From the NCBI GenBank assembly GCA_025997215.1, contig BNUH01000036.1:1-28054 (forward strand): 28,054 nucleotides of DNA. Reading direction: 5' to 3'. Shown piece by piece: positions 14,700-23,122 of this stretch; the stretch's first letter is position 1, and every line of letters begins with the position of its first letter. The position numbers and the translations under genes are program-made. The DNA is from Clostridia bacterium. Lineage in GTDB: Bacteria; Bacillota_A; Clostridia; Christensenellales; Aristaeellaceae. The notes beneath the pieces were generated by a model. That model was not told where the DNA came from. It searched no databases and was given only the letters and a program-made list of their open reading frames with translations.

Positions 14700-16001
14700 A
14701 TGCTGACAGTTTCGATACCGTATGGGAAAACCAAGCTGACAGTTAGCGTGCCAGAGGAGCGCGTCGCGGGTGTGCTAACGGCTCAACAGCCATTGGACGT
14801 TTTGGAGGGATCGGATGATGCGGAAATAATGCGGGTTCGTCGTGCATTAGCCGCACCGATTGATTCGCCCCCGCTGCACGTCATGGCAGAGAGCAAACGC
14901 CGTGTGCTTGTAATAACCAGCGATCACACGCGACCAATGCCCAGCGGAATCACGCTGCCCATTCTGTTGGAGGAAATCCGAACGGGCAATCCCACCGCAG
15001 ATATCCGTATCCTTATCGCGACTGGGACGCATCGCCCGATGCGGCAGGATGAAATGATCGCCCGCTTTGGCCGCTCCATCGTCGACCATGAAACACTGAT
15101 AAACCACCGCTGCGACGACACCGACGGTATGGTGTACAAAGGACAGCTGCCGTCCGGCGGCGCGCTGCGGCTTAACGGGTTGATTGCTTGGGCGGATTTG
15201 ATTGTGGCTGAAGGATTCATCGAACCGCATTTCTTCGCGGGGTTTTCTGGCGGCCGAAAGAGCATCCTACCCGGCATCGCCAGTCGCGACACCGTGCTGT
15301 ACAACCACAACTCCGGGTTTATACAAAACCCACAAGCCAGGCAGGGTTGTCTAGTTGGGAATCCGCTGCACACTGATATGTGTTGGGCTGCCGAACAAGC
15401 TGGCTTAGCTTTCATCCTAAATGTGATACTGGATGAGAATAAACGCGTTGCGCAAGTCGTCGCCGGTCACCCGAGAACAGCGCATGAGGCAGGTTGCGAC
15501 GCTTGCCTTCGTCGAACCAGCGTTGCGCGGGTGTCGGCGGATGTGGTAATCACTTCCAATGGAGGATACCCGTTGGACCAAAACATTTACCAATCCGTAA
15601 AGGGTATGACAGCAGGAGAAGCTTGCGTACGCCGAGGCGGTGTGATCATAATGTGCGCGGCGTTAGGTGACGGCGCGGGTGGCGAGGCGTTCTTTCGCTT
15701 TCTGAATGAGGCGGACACTCCGCAAACTTTGTTGCGCCAAATTCAAGCTATGCCGCCGGAGCAAACTGCGCCGGATCAATGGGAAGCGCAAATCCTAGCG
15801 CGGGTGCTGACTCATGCGCGGGTAATTTTCGTGACAGGCGAAGAGAACCGAGGACTGATCGAGGCAATGCACATGCACTGGGCAGCCGATCCAGCGCAAG
15901 CGTTAACGATGGTAGCGGAGTGGCTTGGTTCGGCATTCAGCATCGCGCTGATTCCCGACGGCGTGGGAGTTGTTGCATCAGAATCGTATAGTACATCCTA
16001 G
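14700..16001 (+). CDS. larA: LarA-type nickel-pincer racemase/epimerase
   Basis: The product has 433 residues, close to the usual 420-430. It matches lactate racemase LarA (DUF2088) by its catalytic positions: SDHTRP (D75, R78), ATGTH (H111), EPHFFAGFSGGRK (H177, K187) and YNH (H203). The intervals between H177, K187 and H203 equal those between H174, K184 and H200 of Lactobacillus plantarum LarA. K187 should hold the pincer cofactor covalently and the histidine should bind nickel. The reaction would be racemisation or epimerisation of a 2-hydroxy acid in the cytosol. The substrate cannot be fixed, because the family includes malate, phenyllactate and other enzymes. ATG 14700 is preceded by GGAGG. 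The larB, larC and larE maturation genes are not in this window, so they must lie elsewhere for it to be active. Confidence 0.88.
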   Translation: MLTVSIPYGKTKLTVSVPEERVAGVLTAQQPLDVLEGSDDAEIMRVRRALAAPIDSPPLHVMAESKRRVLVITSDHTRPMPSGITLPILLEEIRTGNPTADIRILIATGTHRPMRQDEMIARFGRSIVDHETLINHRCDDTDGMVYKGQLPSGGALRLNGLIAWADLIVAEGFIEPHFFAGFSGGRKSILPGIASRDTVLYNHNSGFIQNPQARQGCLVGNPLHTDMCWAAEQAGLAFILNVILDENKRVAQVVAGHPRTAHEAGCDACLRRTSVARVSADVVITSNGGYPLDQNIYQSVKGMTAGEACVRRGGVIIMCAALGDGAGGEAFFRFLNEADTPQTLLRQIQAMPPEQTAPDQWEAQILARVLTHARVIFVTGEENRGLIEAMHMHWAADPAQALTMVAEWLGSAFSIALIPDGVGVVASESYSTS

Positions 16002-16053
16002 ATAATCACAGGTTACGCTAATTCATAACTGTAAAAAACACACCTCATCCTGA

Positions 16054-16167
16054 AATCTGCCAGGTATCCAAGCAGCGCCAGATGTTGGGCAGTACACAGG
16101 CGTTACGTTCCTGCTGGATACGCCGGAATCCAACGCCGACCTGAAGATCAAGGCTGAATGGGGTTGA
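16054..16167 (+). other. Unrecognised coding-like fragment
   Basis: Between two stops one frame reads NLPGIQAAPDVGQYTGV, continues FLLDTPESNADLKIKAEWG, and ends at 16167. The composition is protein-like and the end is tidy, but there is no start codon or ribosome site. It may be the tail of a lost gene. I do not recognise the family. From 16168 to 16224 I see nothing. Confidence 0.3.
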
Positions 16168-16230
16168 CGCTGCCAAAATTGCTGCTGGCGGATTCGGACG
16201 CGGCATTTGGTACAATATCATTATGAGGTG

Positions 16231-16804
16231 ATGGGCGCGTTTCTTTTACGGCTGGCCGCTGAACAGAAAGCTTGCGGCTATGATATTCCTGATAGTTTTC
16301 ATCCCGGTGATGATACTATCCGGATTATTATTCAGTCGTGCCCGCGAGACGTTGATTAGTGAGAAAATCGCCTGCGTCCGTCTGCATATGGAACAAACCC
16401 GTATGAATGCCGCTCGTACTGCGGATGTATGCCGCGTCACCGCACAGGCATTTTCCGGTAATACGCGTCTGTTGGATTACCTGCGCCGGGTAAGCGCTGG
16501 CGAACCGAGCGGCGTCAGTGTGATGGACAGCCTCAATTTTTTCAGAGGAGACGTATCCAATCTGGGTAGGATGGTCGATGCGAATCCATACCTGTACGCA
16601 TTCCGCATATACGTCGATAGTGATACGATGCCGGAGATGATGCCCATATTGTATCGCATCGACCAGGCAAAGCGACTTCTACGCAAAACTGATATGAAGG
16701 TATTCGAGATCGGGCTGACAGTTGGTTACAGTGATGAAAAGCATTTCCTGAAAAGGTTTAAGCAGATAGTAGGTGTCTCGCCGTCGGAGTATCGAAAAGG
16801 TTAG
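16231..16804 (+). pseudogene. YesM sensor start fused to YesN/AraC DNA-binding end
   Basis: The open frame from ATG 16280 encodes 174 residues. Residues 1-125 are the start of a YesM-type histidine kinase: a membrane helix (IFLIVFIPVMILSGLLF), then an extracellular domain with NPYLYAFRIYVDSD and MPEMMPILY. From about residue 126 the sequence becomes an AraC DNA-binding end: RIDQAKRLLRKTD, VFEIGLTVGYSD, KHFLKRFKQIVGVSPSEYR. The kinase core, the receiver domain and half of the DNA-binding domain are missing, so the join (about 16652..16663) looks like a deletion between neighbouring yesM and yesN genes. The original start is also broken: GAGGTG then ATG 16231 leads into the wrong frame. Removing one G from the GGG there restores MARFFYGWPLNRKLAAM and continues into the kinase. 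As built, the DNA-binding end would sit outside the cell. Confidence 0.75.
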
Positions 16805-16915
16805 GTAGAGTTAGACTTGCAGTAATTCTGTCGTATACGTCGTTTTATGAGAGAGCTTGGAGGAGTAGCTGAAGGGATCAGTTAATAGAAATAGATGTAT
16901 AAAGGATGCGATACG

Positions 16916-18403
16916 ATGGCTGGTTCACTGGATTACGCTGCGCTGGATACGTTCAAGGCGAGACTGTCGGGGCAGCTGGATGAGTTCCATATTCCCGGCG
17001 TGATGTATGCCGTGATAAAGGATGGGCAGGTTGAGCATATCGGTGGCGCTGGGTTCCGCGATCTGGAGGAGCGGCTTGCGCCTGACGAGGACACGCGCTA
17101 CTGTATCGGCTCATGCACGAAGGCTATGACCGCCGCGTGCCTGGCTATCCTGAAGGACGAGGGCAAGCTGGGATGGAACGACCGCATACGCAAGCACTGG
17201 CCCGCTTTTCAGATGAAGGACGACATTGCGGGACAGCGCACGACGATAGCGGATGCGCTGACCCATATGACGGGCATAGCGGGGCATGATCTGGCGTGGT
17301 ACTCCGCGCCGGACTATGAGGGGCGAACGACGGAGGAATACTGCAGGACGATCGCCGATCTGCCGCCTTGCAGCGAGCCTCGATCCCACTATGAATACAG
17401 CAATCTGATGTACACACTGCTGGGTTATATCGTCGAGCGCGTGTCCGGTAAGCCGTGGAGCCAGTTTCTTGAAGAGCGGATATTCGCGCCGCTGGGTATG
17501 ACGCGCAGTTTCGCGCGCATAAAAGGTATGGACAATGATGCAAACGCCGCACGGCCATACCGTTTCGACGGGCAGACGCTGAACCGCATTCCGTATTATG
17601 AAGTAGACGCGATGGGCGGATGCGGCGTTGTGACGTCGACCGCCGCTGATATGTCGAAGTGGGTTGCGTTCATGCTAGGCGACGGGAGCTGGCAGGGCCT
17701 GCGCATCATTAACGAGGAGACCATGCGCGAGCTGCGTGCGCCGCGCGTGATCCCCGAGTCAGCCAAATTGCCGCATACGCTGCAGACTACGTATGGATTC
17801 GGTTGGGGCGGCAGCGCGTACCGCGGCCATACACGGGTCAATCATGGCGGCGCGATAGATGGCTTCGGCTGCGCCGTACTGCTGTTTCCCGATGACAATA
17901 TGGGCGTCGTTACATTCGGCAATGCGGACGGATCGTTCGCGCATGGGGCTGCGGCCTCCGCGCTGGCCGACCTTCTGTTGGGCGTTGACGATACGGATTG
18001 GTTTGAATTTTATAATAATGCGTTGGATGGGATGCACGCAGGGCTTGACAAACAGTGGGCTGACCTGCTGGCCAAGATAAATCCCGCCGCACCGCCGACA
18101 CATCCGTTAGAGGATTATGTTGGCGAGTATACCGCGCCCGGTTACGGCGATATAAACGTATCGCTTACTGTAGACGACGGTAAGGATAAACTCCTTGTGC
18201 GATATAATGGAATGCCGATGCCGCTGACCTGCGTTGCGTATGACGCATTCTTGACGCATTACTGCGTTGATGGCGCGAAAATGCCGTTGACACTAGCATT
18301 TCGCATGAACCTGGAAGGGCAGGTTCAGTCCGTTGAGGCGGATATGGAACCGCGCGTTGGGCCTATAAAGTTCGAACGCAAGAAGGAGGAGGTAAATTTG
18401 TGA
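16916..18403 (+). CDS. Serine hydrolase, class C beta-lactamase fold (family S12), with C-terminal DUF3471-like domain
   Basis: The product has 495 residues. The catalytic domain covers about 1-365: SCTK (nucleophile S66, K69), YSN (Y161, N163) and HGG (H310-G312) in place of the KTG of true beta-lactamases. This HGG/HxG variant is common in esterases, D-aminopeptidases and D,D-peptidases. About 395-485 is a lipocalin-like C-terminal domain (YVGEYTAPGYG), as in DUF3471. There is no signal peptide, so the enzyme should be cytosolic. ATG 16916 is chosen over ATG 16895 because AAAGGA lies 9 nt upstream of it and nothing lies before the other. The gene precedes the peptide transporter promoter. 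An intracellular peptidase for imported peptides is the best inference; an esterase is the alternative. Confidence 0.88.
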   Translation: MAGSLDYAALDTFKARLSGQLDEFHIPGVMYAVIKDGQVEHIGGAGFRDLEERLAPDEDTRYCIGSCTKAMTAACLAILKDEGKLGWNDRIRKHWPAFQMKDDIAGQRTTIADALTHMTGIAGHDLAWYSAPDYEGRTTEEYCRTIADLPPCSEPRSHYEYSNLMYTLLGYIVERVSGKPWSQFLEERIFAPLGMTRSFARIKGMDNDANAARPYRFDGQTLNRIPYYEVDAMGGCGVVTSTAADMSKWVAFMLGDGSWQGLRIINEETMRELRAPRVIPESAKLPHTLQTTYGFGWGGSAYRGHTRVNHGGAIDGFGCAVLLFPDDNMGVVTFGNADGSFAHGAAASALADLLLGVDDTDWFEFYNNALDGMHAGLDKQWADLLAKINPAAPPTHPLEDYVGEYTAPGYGDINVSLTVDDGKDKLLVRYNGMPMPLTCVAYDAFLTHYCVDGAKMPLTLAFRMNLEGQVQSVEADMEPRVGPIKFERKKEEVNL

Positions 18404-18417
18404 AAATGTAACATTTT
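18403..18417. promoter_or_regulatory. Perfect 7-bp inverted repeat, operator-like
   Basis: AAAATGT, one base, then ACATTTT form a perfect palindrome starting at the last base of the hydrolase stop codon and ending 11 bp before the -35 of the transporter promoter. Its position suits an activator or repressor site. It is too AT-rich and too short a stem to be a terminator, and no T-run follows. The regulator is unknown. Confidence 0.45.
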
Positions 18418-18428
18418 GTCGGAAGCTG

Positions 18429-18457
18429 TTGACATTTGCAATCGGCAGGTGTAAAAT
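18429..18457 (+). promoter_or_regulatory. Sigma-A promoter of the peptide transporter operon
   Basis: TTGACA (18429..18434), a 17-bp spacer and TAAAAT (18452..18457) give a near-consensus promoter about 60 bp upstream of the permease gene. Transcription should start near 18464. The palindrome just upstream is the obvious candidate for control. The operon probably runs through to 27092, since the following genes are tightly packed and no terminator is seen. Confidence 0.75.
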
Positions 18458-18516
18458 ATTCAAAATTCAATCGAAATTTGCCTAGGCAGCCGATGATATG
18501 AAGGGGAGGGATCACG

Positions 18517-19449
18517 CTGGCGCGATATTGCTTGAAACGCCTTGCCATGCTTATCCCCACCCTCATTGGGGTTGTGTTCATCGTCTTTCTTATTCTAGCG
18601 CTGATACCGGGCGATCCGGGGCGCATCCAGCTGGGGATATCCGCGACGCAGGAGGCTGTGGACGCGCTTAACCATCAGTGGGGTTTGGATCGCCCGTTTT
18701 TTGTGCGTTTCGCGGACTTCGTAGTCGGCGCAGTCACCCGGTTTGACTTCGGGAGATCGTATCGTTCTAACGAATCCGTGGTTACCGAGATCGTCAGGCG
18801 GCTGCCCATAACGGCTGGCATCGCTTTCTATGGGGTGCTGACCGTGCTCGTGCTGGGTGTGCCGCTGGGTATTCTCTCGGCTACGAGGCGCGCGACGTTT
18901 ATAGATACGTCGGTTACCGTGTACGCCATGTTTCTCTCGGCCATACCCACGTTCTGGTTTGCGCTTCTGCTGTTGTATCTGTTCAGCCTCGTGCTGGGAC
19001 TGCTGCCCACCCACGGTGTGGAATCGTGGAGGGGCTATATCCTGCCCATCGCAGCGATGGCAATACCGGCCTCCAGCGGATTTATCAGGCTGACGCGTGT
19101 TACCATGCTGGATGTTGTTTATCAGGAATACATCAAGACGGCCCGCGCGAAGGGCGCGCACGAACTGTCCGTCATATGGAAACATGCGTTCAAGAACGCC
19201 ATGCTGCCCATCATCAATGGAGCGGGCCTGATGTTCTCCAGCTTGCTGGGCGGCACGGTCATTATCGAAACGATCTTTACGATACCAGGCGTGGGGCGGC
19301 TGCTGGTTACCGCGATTCAGCAGCGCGATATGCCTGTGGTTATGGGCTGTACGATATTTCTGGCCGCTATATTTATGCTGATTGTGTTGTTGGTAGATAT
19401 CATATATGCCGCGCTGGATCCGCGTATCCGCGCCCGATTCTCATCGTGA
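18517..19449 (+). CDS. Peptide ABC transporter permease, DppB-like
   Basis: The product has about 310 residues and is one of two membrane subunits of a dipeptide/oligopeptide/nickel importer. The N-terminus LARYCLKRLAMLIPTLIGV is typical, with the first membrane helix there and about five more after it. The ATPase-contact EAA loop reads EYIKTARAKGAHE. GDP in ALIPGDPG is a family hallmark. The start is unusual: AAGGGGAGGG (18501..18510) is followed 6 nt later by CTG 18517, which gives the normal family N-terminus. The first ordinary start codon, TTG 18532, is 21 nt from that site and would lose five residues. A CTG start is therefore inferred. The next gene begins 9 bp after the stop. Confidence 0.9.
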   Translation: MARYCLKRLAMLIPTLIGVVFIVFLILALIPGDPGRIQLGISATQEAVDALNHQWGLDRPFFVRFADFVVGAVTRFDFGRSYRSNESVVTEIVRRLPITAGIAFYGVLTVLVLGVPLGILSATRRATFIDTSVTVYAMFLSAIPTFWFALLLLYLFSLVLGLLPTHGVESWRGYILPIAAMAIPASSGFIRLTRVTMLDVVYQEYIKTARAKGAHELSVIWKHAFKNAMLPIINGAGLMFSSLLGGTVIIETIFTIPGVGRLLVTAIQQRDMPVVMGCTIFLAAIFMLIVLLVDIIYAALDPRIRARFSS

Positions 19450-19458
19450 GGTGCGCCG

Positions 19459-20577
19459 ATGGATCCTGTTGAACGCTTTTTTCACAAACATATGGTGGAT
19501 CCCGTCGAACGCTTCGTCAAGCGTGTCGAAGAGCGCGCCAAGCGGCTGGAGAAGCGCATAGACGCGTGGGATAAGGATGAGGAAACGCCAGACGCTCCTC
19601 ATGATATTGGTGTAACGCCGACTGATGTAACGCCGATCGATGTAAAGCCGATTAACGCAGTGACAAGCGTTGCGCCGCAGCCGGGAAGTTCACCTCAACT
19701 GGATGCGGTAAGAGTCATTCTCCCGCCACCGCCTACCGTACGCACCAAAGAATTGTGGCGTTCGTTTTCGTCGAACAAGCCCGCCGTGGTGGGCCTGTGC
19801 ATGGTTTTGCTGTTGTTTCTGCTGGCCGCTGTCGCACCGCTGCTCATGCCGTACGAAATGGCCATTAAGCAGAATGTCAGAGCGAAGTTCGAGCCGCCTT
19901 CCGCCGCGCATTGGCTGGGCACTGACTACGTTGGACGGGACGTGATGGCGCGGCTGCTGCATGGCGCGCGCGTATCGCTGACGATGGGGTTCCTGCCCTC
20001 GCTGTGCTCAATGGCTGTGGGAATGCTGTTAGGTTCCGCCGCCGCGTACTGCGGGAATATGACGGACAACATCATAATGAGAGTGAGCGACATATTCCAT
20101 TGCATACCGGGCGTGTTGCTGGCGCTGTCATTCGTCGCCGCCTTGGGGCCCGGGCTTAACAACATGCTGATCGCCATCACTATCGCGTCCATACCGTCCA
20201 GCACGCGGTTCGTGCGCGCCGTCATACTGAATATTGTCGATAAGGAATATATCGAGGCCGCGCGAGCGTGCGGCTCCAGTCCTGTACGCATAATCACGCG
20301 GCACGTACTGCCCAACGCCATAGGTCCGCTGATACTGCAGACCGTCAGCTATATCGCGGGCATGATCATGACAGGTGCAGGTCTGTCGTTCCTGGGCCTG
20401 GGTCTGCAGCCGCCTAACCCCGAATGGGGGTACATGCTGTCCGAATATCAGAAATACCTGCGAAACGCGCCGTACCTAATGCTCGCGCCAGGCCTTGCGA
20501 TGCTGGTTTCCGTGCTCGCGTTCAATCTGCTGGGCGACGGGCTGCGCGACGCGCTCGATCCAAAGTTAAGAAGGTAG
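19459..20577 (+). CDS. Peptide ABC transporter permease, DppC-like, with long N-terminal extension
   Basis: The product has 372 residues; the family is usually about 280-300. The canonical part starts near residue 98 (ELWRSFSSNKPAVVGL), followed by the membrane helices and the EAA loop EYIEAARACGSS. The end GLGLQPPNPEWGYML and NLLGDGLRDALDPK is classic. The first 95 residues are extra and lie in the cytosol: a doubled DPVERF motif, a charged probable coiled coil (KRVEERAKRLEKRIDAW), then short T-P-x-D-V repeats and a proline-rich linker. Its role is unknown; it could tether another component. ATG 19459 follows GAGG with an 8-nt gap. Confidence 0.92.
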   Translation: MDPVERFFHKHMVDPVERFVKRVEERAKRLEKRIDAWDKDEETPDAPHDIGVTPTDVTPIDVKPINAVTSVAPQPGSSPQLDAVRVILPPPPTVRTKELWRSFSSNKPAVVGLCMVLLLFLLAAVAPLLMPYEMAIKQNVRAKFEPPSAAHWLGTDYVGRDVMARLLHGARVSLTMGFLPSLCSMAVGMLLGSAAAYCGNMTDNIIMRVSDIFHCIPGVLLALSFVAALGPGLNNMLIAITIASIPSSTRFVRAVILNIVDKEYIEAARACGSSPVRIITRHVLPNAIGPLILQTVSYIAGMIMTGAGLSFLGLGLQPPNPEWGYMLSEYQKYLRNAPYLMLAPGLAMLVSVLAFNLLGDGLRDALDPKLRR

Positions 20578-20642
20578 CTCCATCACAATGTTATCAAGTG
20601 CAAAAAAAAGTAAGAATATGTAGAATCAAGGAGGAATTCCGC

Positions 20643-22127
20643 ATGAAACGCACCACCGTCATCGCGCTCACACTCGCCATGCTGCTGATGCTGGCGGCCC
20701 CATCTTACGCGGAGCCGCGCACAGTCCTGAACATCGGCATCACCGAGACGTACACGACGACCGATCCGTACCACATCTCACGCACCGTTGACAACAACCT
20801 GATGTTCAACCTGTATGAAACGCTGTATCGGATTGATGTGTTCCTGAATGAAGAGCCGCTGCTTGCCACCTCGTATGAGGCCAGCGAGGACGGACTGACG
20901 TACACATACCATCTCAAACAGGACGTGCAGTTCCAGACGGGCGGAGAGTTGAAGGCATCCGACGTGGTGTACTCCTTCACGTATGCCGCCCAGTCTCTCT
21001 ACACGATGCAGTATACCGAGGCTCTGGATTATGTTGAGGCTGCCGATGATTATACCGTTGTGTTTCATCTGAAGAATATCAGCCCGACGTTCCATCAGTA
21101 CATCAGTCAGATCCCCATCGTCAGCGAATCGGCGCACCAAGGCCTGCCCGAGATGTATACCAACGAGATCTCAGGCGGCACCGGCCCGTACATGCTCACC
21201 GAATGGGATCCCGAGGTGCGCGTGGTCATCGAGCGGTTTGACGGTTACCATGGCGATACACCTCAGATTCAAAAGGTCGTCGCCACGACCATCGCGGACG
21301 ACATGGCCCTGCAGATGGCGTTCGAAGCCGGAGAGATCGATTACAACGGCATCTCGGCCGCCGATCGCGCCCGCATTGAGTCCGACCCGCGTTACCAGAC
21401 CAAGTTCCTCGACGCACCCAGCGTGGTATTTGTCATCTTCAACACCGAACGCGAGCCGCTGAACAACCCGCTGGTGCGTCAGGCGCTTTCATACGCCACC
21501 AACAAGGAGGATGCGCTGTACGCCGCGCTGGATGGAGCGGGCAATGTGATGCACACGATCTGCGTACCTTCCATGACGTGGGGCGTGCCCACCGCCGATG
21601 AGATGTTCACATATGACTTTAACATTGAGAAGGCTAAGGAGCTGCTGGCCGAGGCTGGCTATCCCAACGGGATCACGTTTGACGAGCCGCTGCTGTTCCT
21701 ACCGGGCGATACATATTCCATCGCCGCACAGGTGATGCAGGATAACTGGGCCGAGGCGGGCATCCATGTCCAGCTGCGCGCGGCTGACGAGGCGACGTAC
21801 GTTCAGGATTTGATGAGCGGCAACTACCTGATGGGCAACATCTCGGTAACGCTGCTGGGAGACGCGTCCAACTACGCACGGCTGCTGACTACCGGCGCTG
21901 ACCTGAACCTGGCGCGTTACTCGAATGCGCGAGTGGATGAGTTGTTTGCCGCCGGGAACGCTACCTTGGATGAGGACGTGCGCAAAGCCGCGTATCAGGA
22001 GGCGTTTGACCTCATCTCCAAGGATGCGCCATACCTGCCGGTGTTCAACCAATCCTTCGAGTATGGGGCGACGCTGGATCTGGAGTTTGATCCCGTCTTG
22101 AATATCAAGGATTGGTACTTTAAGTAG
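20643..22127 (+). CDS. Peptide-binding protein of the ABC importer (SBP family 5, DppA/OppA-like)
   Basis: The product has 494 residues. It captures the substrate outside the cell and delivers it to the two permeases. The family 5 body is recognisable: LNIGITETYTTTDPY, LMFNLYETLYR, LKQDVQFQTGGELKASDVVY, NEISGGTGPYMLTEW, NNPLVRQALSYATNKE and a C-terminal NQSFEYG. The signal peptide MKRTTVIALTLAMLLMLAAP ends SYA, with cleavage expected after A23. There is no lipobox cysteine, unlike most Gram-positive binding proteins, so how it stays at the surface is unclear. ATG 20643 follows AAGGAGG with an 8-nt gap. The 65-bp gap after the permease gene holds only the ribosome site. Confidence 0.93.
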   Translation: MKRTTVIALTLAMLLMLAAPSYAEPRTVLNIGITETYTTTDPYHISRTVDNNLMFNLYETLYRIDVFLNEEPLLATSYEASEDGLTYTYHLKQDVQFQTGGELKASDVVYSFTYAAQSLYTMQYTEALDYVEAADDYTVVFHLKNISPTFHQYISQIPIVSESAHQGLPEMYTNEISGGTGPYMLTEWDPEVRVVIERFDGYHGDTPQIQKVVATTIADDMALQMAFEAGEIDYNGISAADRARIESDPRYQTKFLDAPSVVFVIFNTEREPLNNPLVRQALSYATNKEDALYAALDGAGNVMHTICVPSMTWGVPTADEMFTYDFNIEKAKELLAEAGYPNGITFDEPLLFLPGDTYSIAAQVMQDNWAEAGIHVQLRAADEATYVQDLMSGNYLMGNISVTLLGDASNYARLLTTGADLNLARYSNARVDELFAAGNATLDEDVRKAAYQEAFDLISKDAPYLPVFNQSFEYGATLDLEFDPVLNIKDWYFK

Positions 22128-22147
22128 GGCTATAGGGAGGCGTTGTC

Positions 22148-23122
22148 ATGTCCGATTCGCTTCTTGCCGTTGACCATCTTCGGGTGCATTTCAATACGCC
22201 CGGCGGCATGCTGCGCGCGGTTGACGACGTCTCCTTTCACGTGGACAAGGGTGAGACGCTGGGACTGGTAGGTGAGTCGGGCTGCGGCAAGTCCGTCGCG
22301 AGCCAGGCCATCATGCGGCTCGTTCAAACCCCGCCCGGCAGGTACGCGGGCGGTTCGATTAAGTTCAAGGGCGAGGATACGCTGACCATGAATATGGCGC
22401 GGCTGCGCAAACTGCGCGGCGGCGAGATCGGCATGATTTTCCAGGAACCCATGGCCGCGCTGAATCCTGTATTCACCATCGCCAGCCAGATGTGCGAAGC
22501 GGTGATGCTGCATATGGACGCCACGCGTCAGGAGGCGCGGGGCATTGCGCTAGGCCGCTTAAAACAGGTACGCATAGCCGAACCGGAGCACGTTCTGGAT
22601 TCGTACCCATTCATGCTGTCCGGCGGCATGCGCCAGCGCATCATGATCGCCATGGCGTTATGCTGTAAGCCGGAACTGCTAATTGCGGACGAACCGACCA
22701 CCGCGCTGGACGTTACCATACAGGCGCAGATCTTGAATATCCTTAAAGCCGCGCGGGATGAGATGGGCGCGGCCTGCCTGTTTATATCGCACGATCTGGG
22801 CGTCATTTCGCATATTGCAGACCGAGTGCTGGTCATGTATGCCGGACGCGTCTGCGAGAGCGCGCCTGTACGTGAGATTCTAAAGAACCCTGCGCATCCG
22901 TACACGATTGGGCTGATAGCCTCGCGGCCCACTGGTCAGGCGGCGGGGAAAAGGCTGAACGCCATACCCGGCAGCGTTCCTTCGCTGGCGGAGCGCGACG
23001 CCATTACCGGATGCCCGTTCTACCCGCGCTGCCACCATGTGCGCTACGAGTGCATGACCGAACCGCCGCCGATGCGTGAGATTGCACCAGGGCACCGCGC
23101 GGCATGCTGGAGCCTTAAATGA
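22148..23122 (+). CDS. Peptide ABC transporter ATPase, DppD-like
   Basis: The product has 324 residues. This is the first of two ATPases powering import. The Walker A is GESGCGKS (42-49), the signature is LSGGMRQRIMIAMAL, the Walker B is LLIADEPTTALDV and the H-loop is FISHDLGV. The C-terminal oligopeptide/dipeptide region includes HPYTIGLIAS and GCPFYPRC, whose cysteines belong to the iron-sulfur/cysteine motif seen in many DppD/DppF proteins. ATG 22148 follows GGGAGG. It overlaps the next gene by four bases (ATGA), so translation is coupled. Confidence 0.95.
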   Translation: MSDSLLAVDHLRVHFNTPGGMLRAVDDVSFHVDKGETLGLVGESGCGKSVASQAIMRLVQTPPGRYAGGSIKFKGEDTLTMNMARLRKLRGGEIGMIFQEPMAALNPVFTIASQMCEAVMLHMDATRQEARGIALGRLKQVRIAEPEHVLDSYPFMLSGGMRQRIMIAMALCCKPELLIADEPTTALDVTIQAQILNILKAARDEMGAACLFISHDLGVISHIADRVLVMYAGRVCESAPVREILKNPAHPYTIGLIASRPTGQAAGKRLNAIPGSVPSLAERDAITGCPFYPRCHHVRYECMTEPPPMREIAPGHRAACWSLK

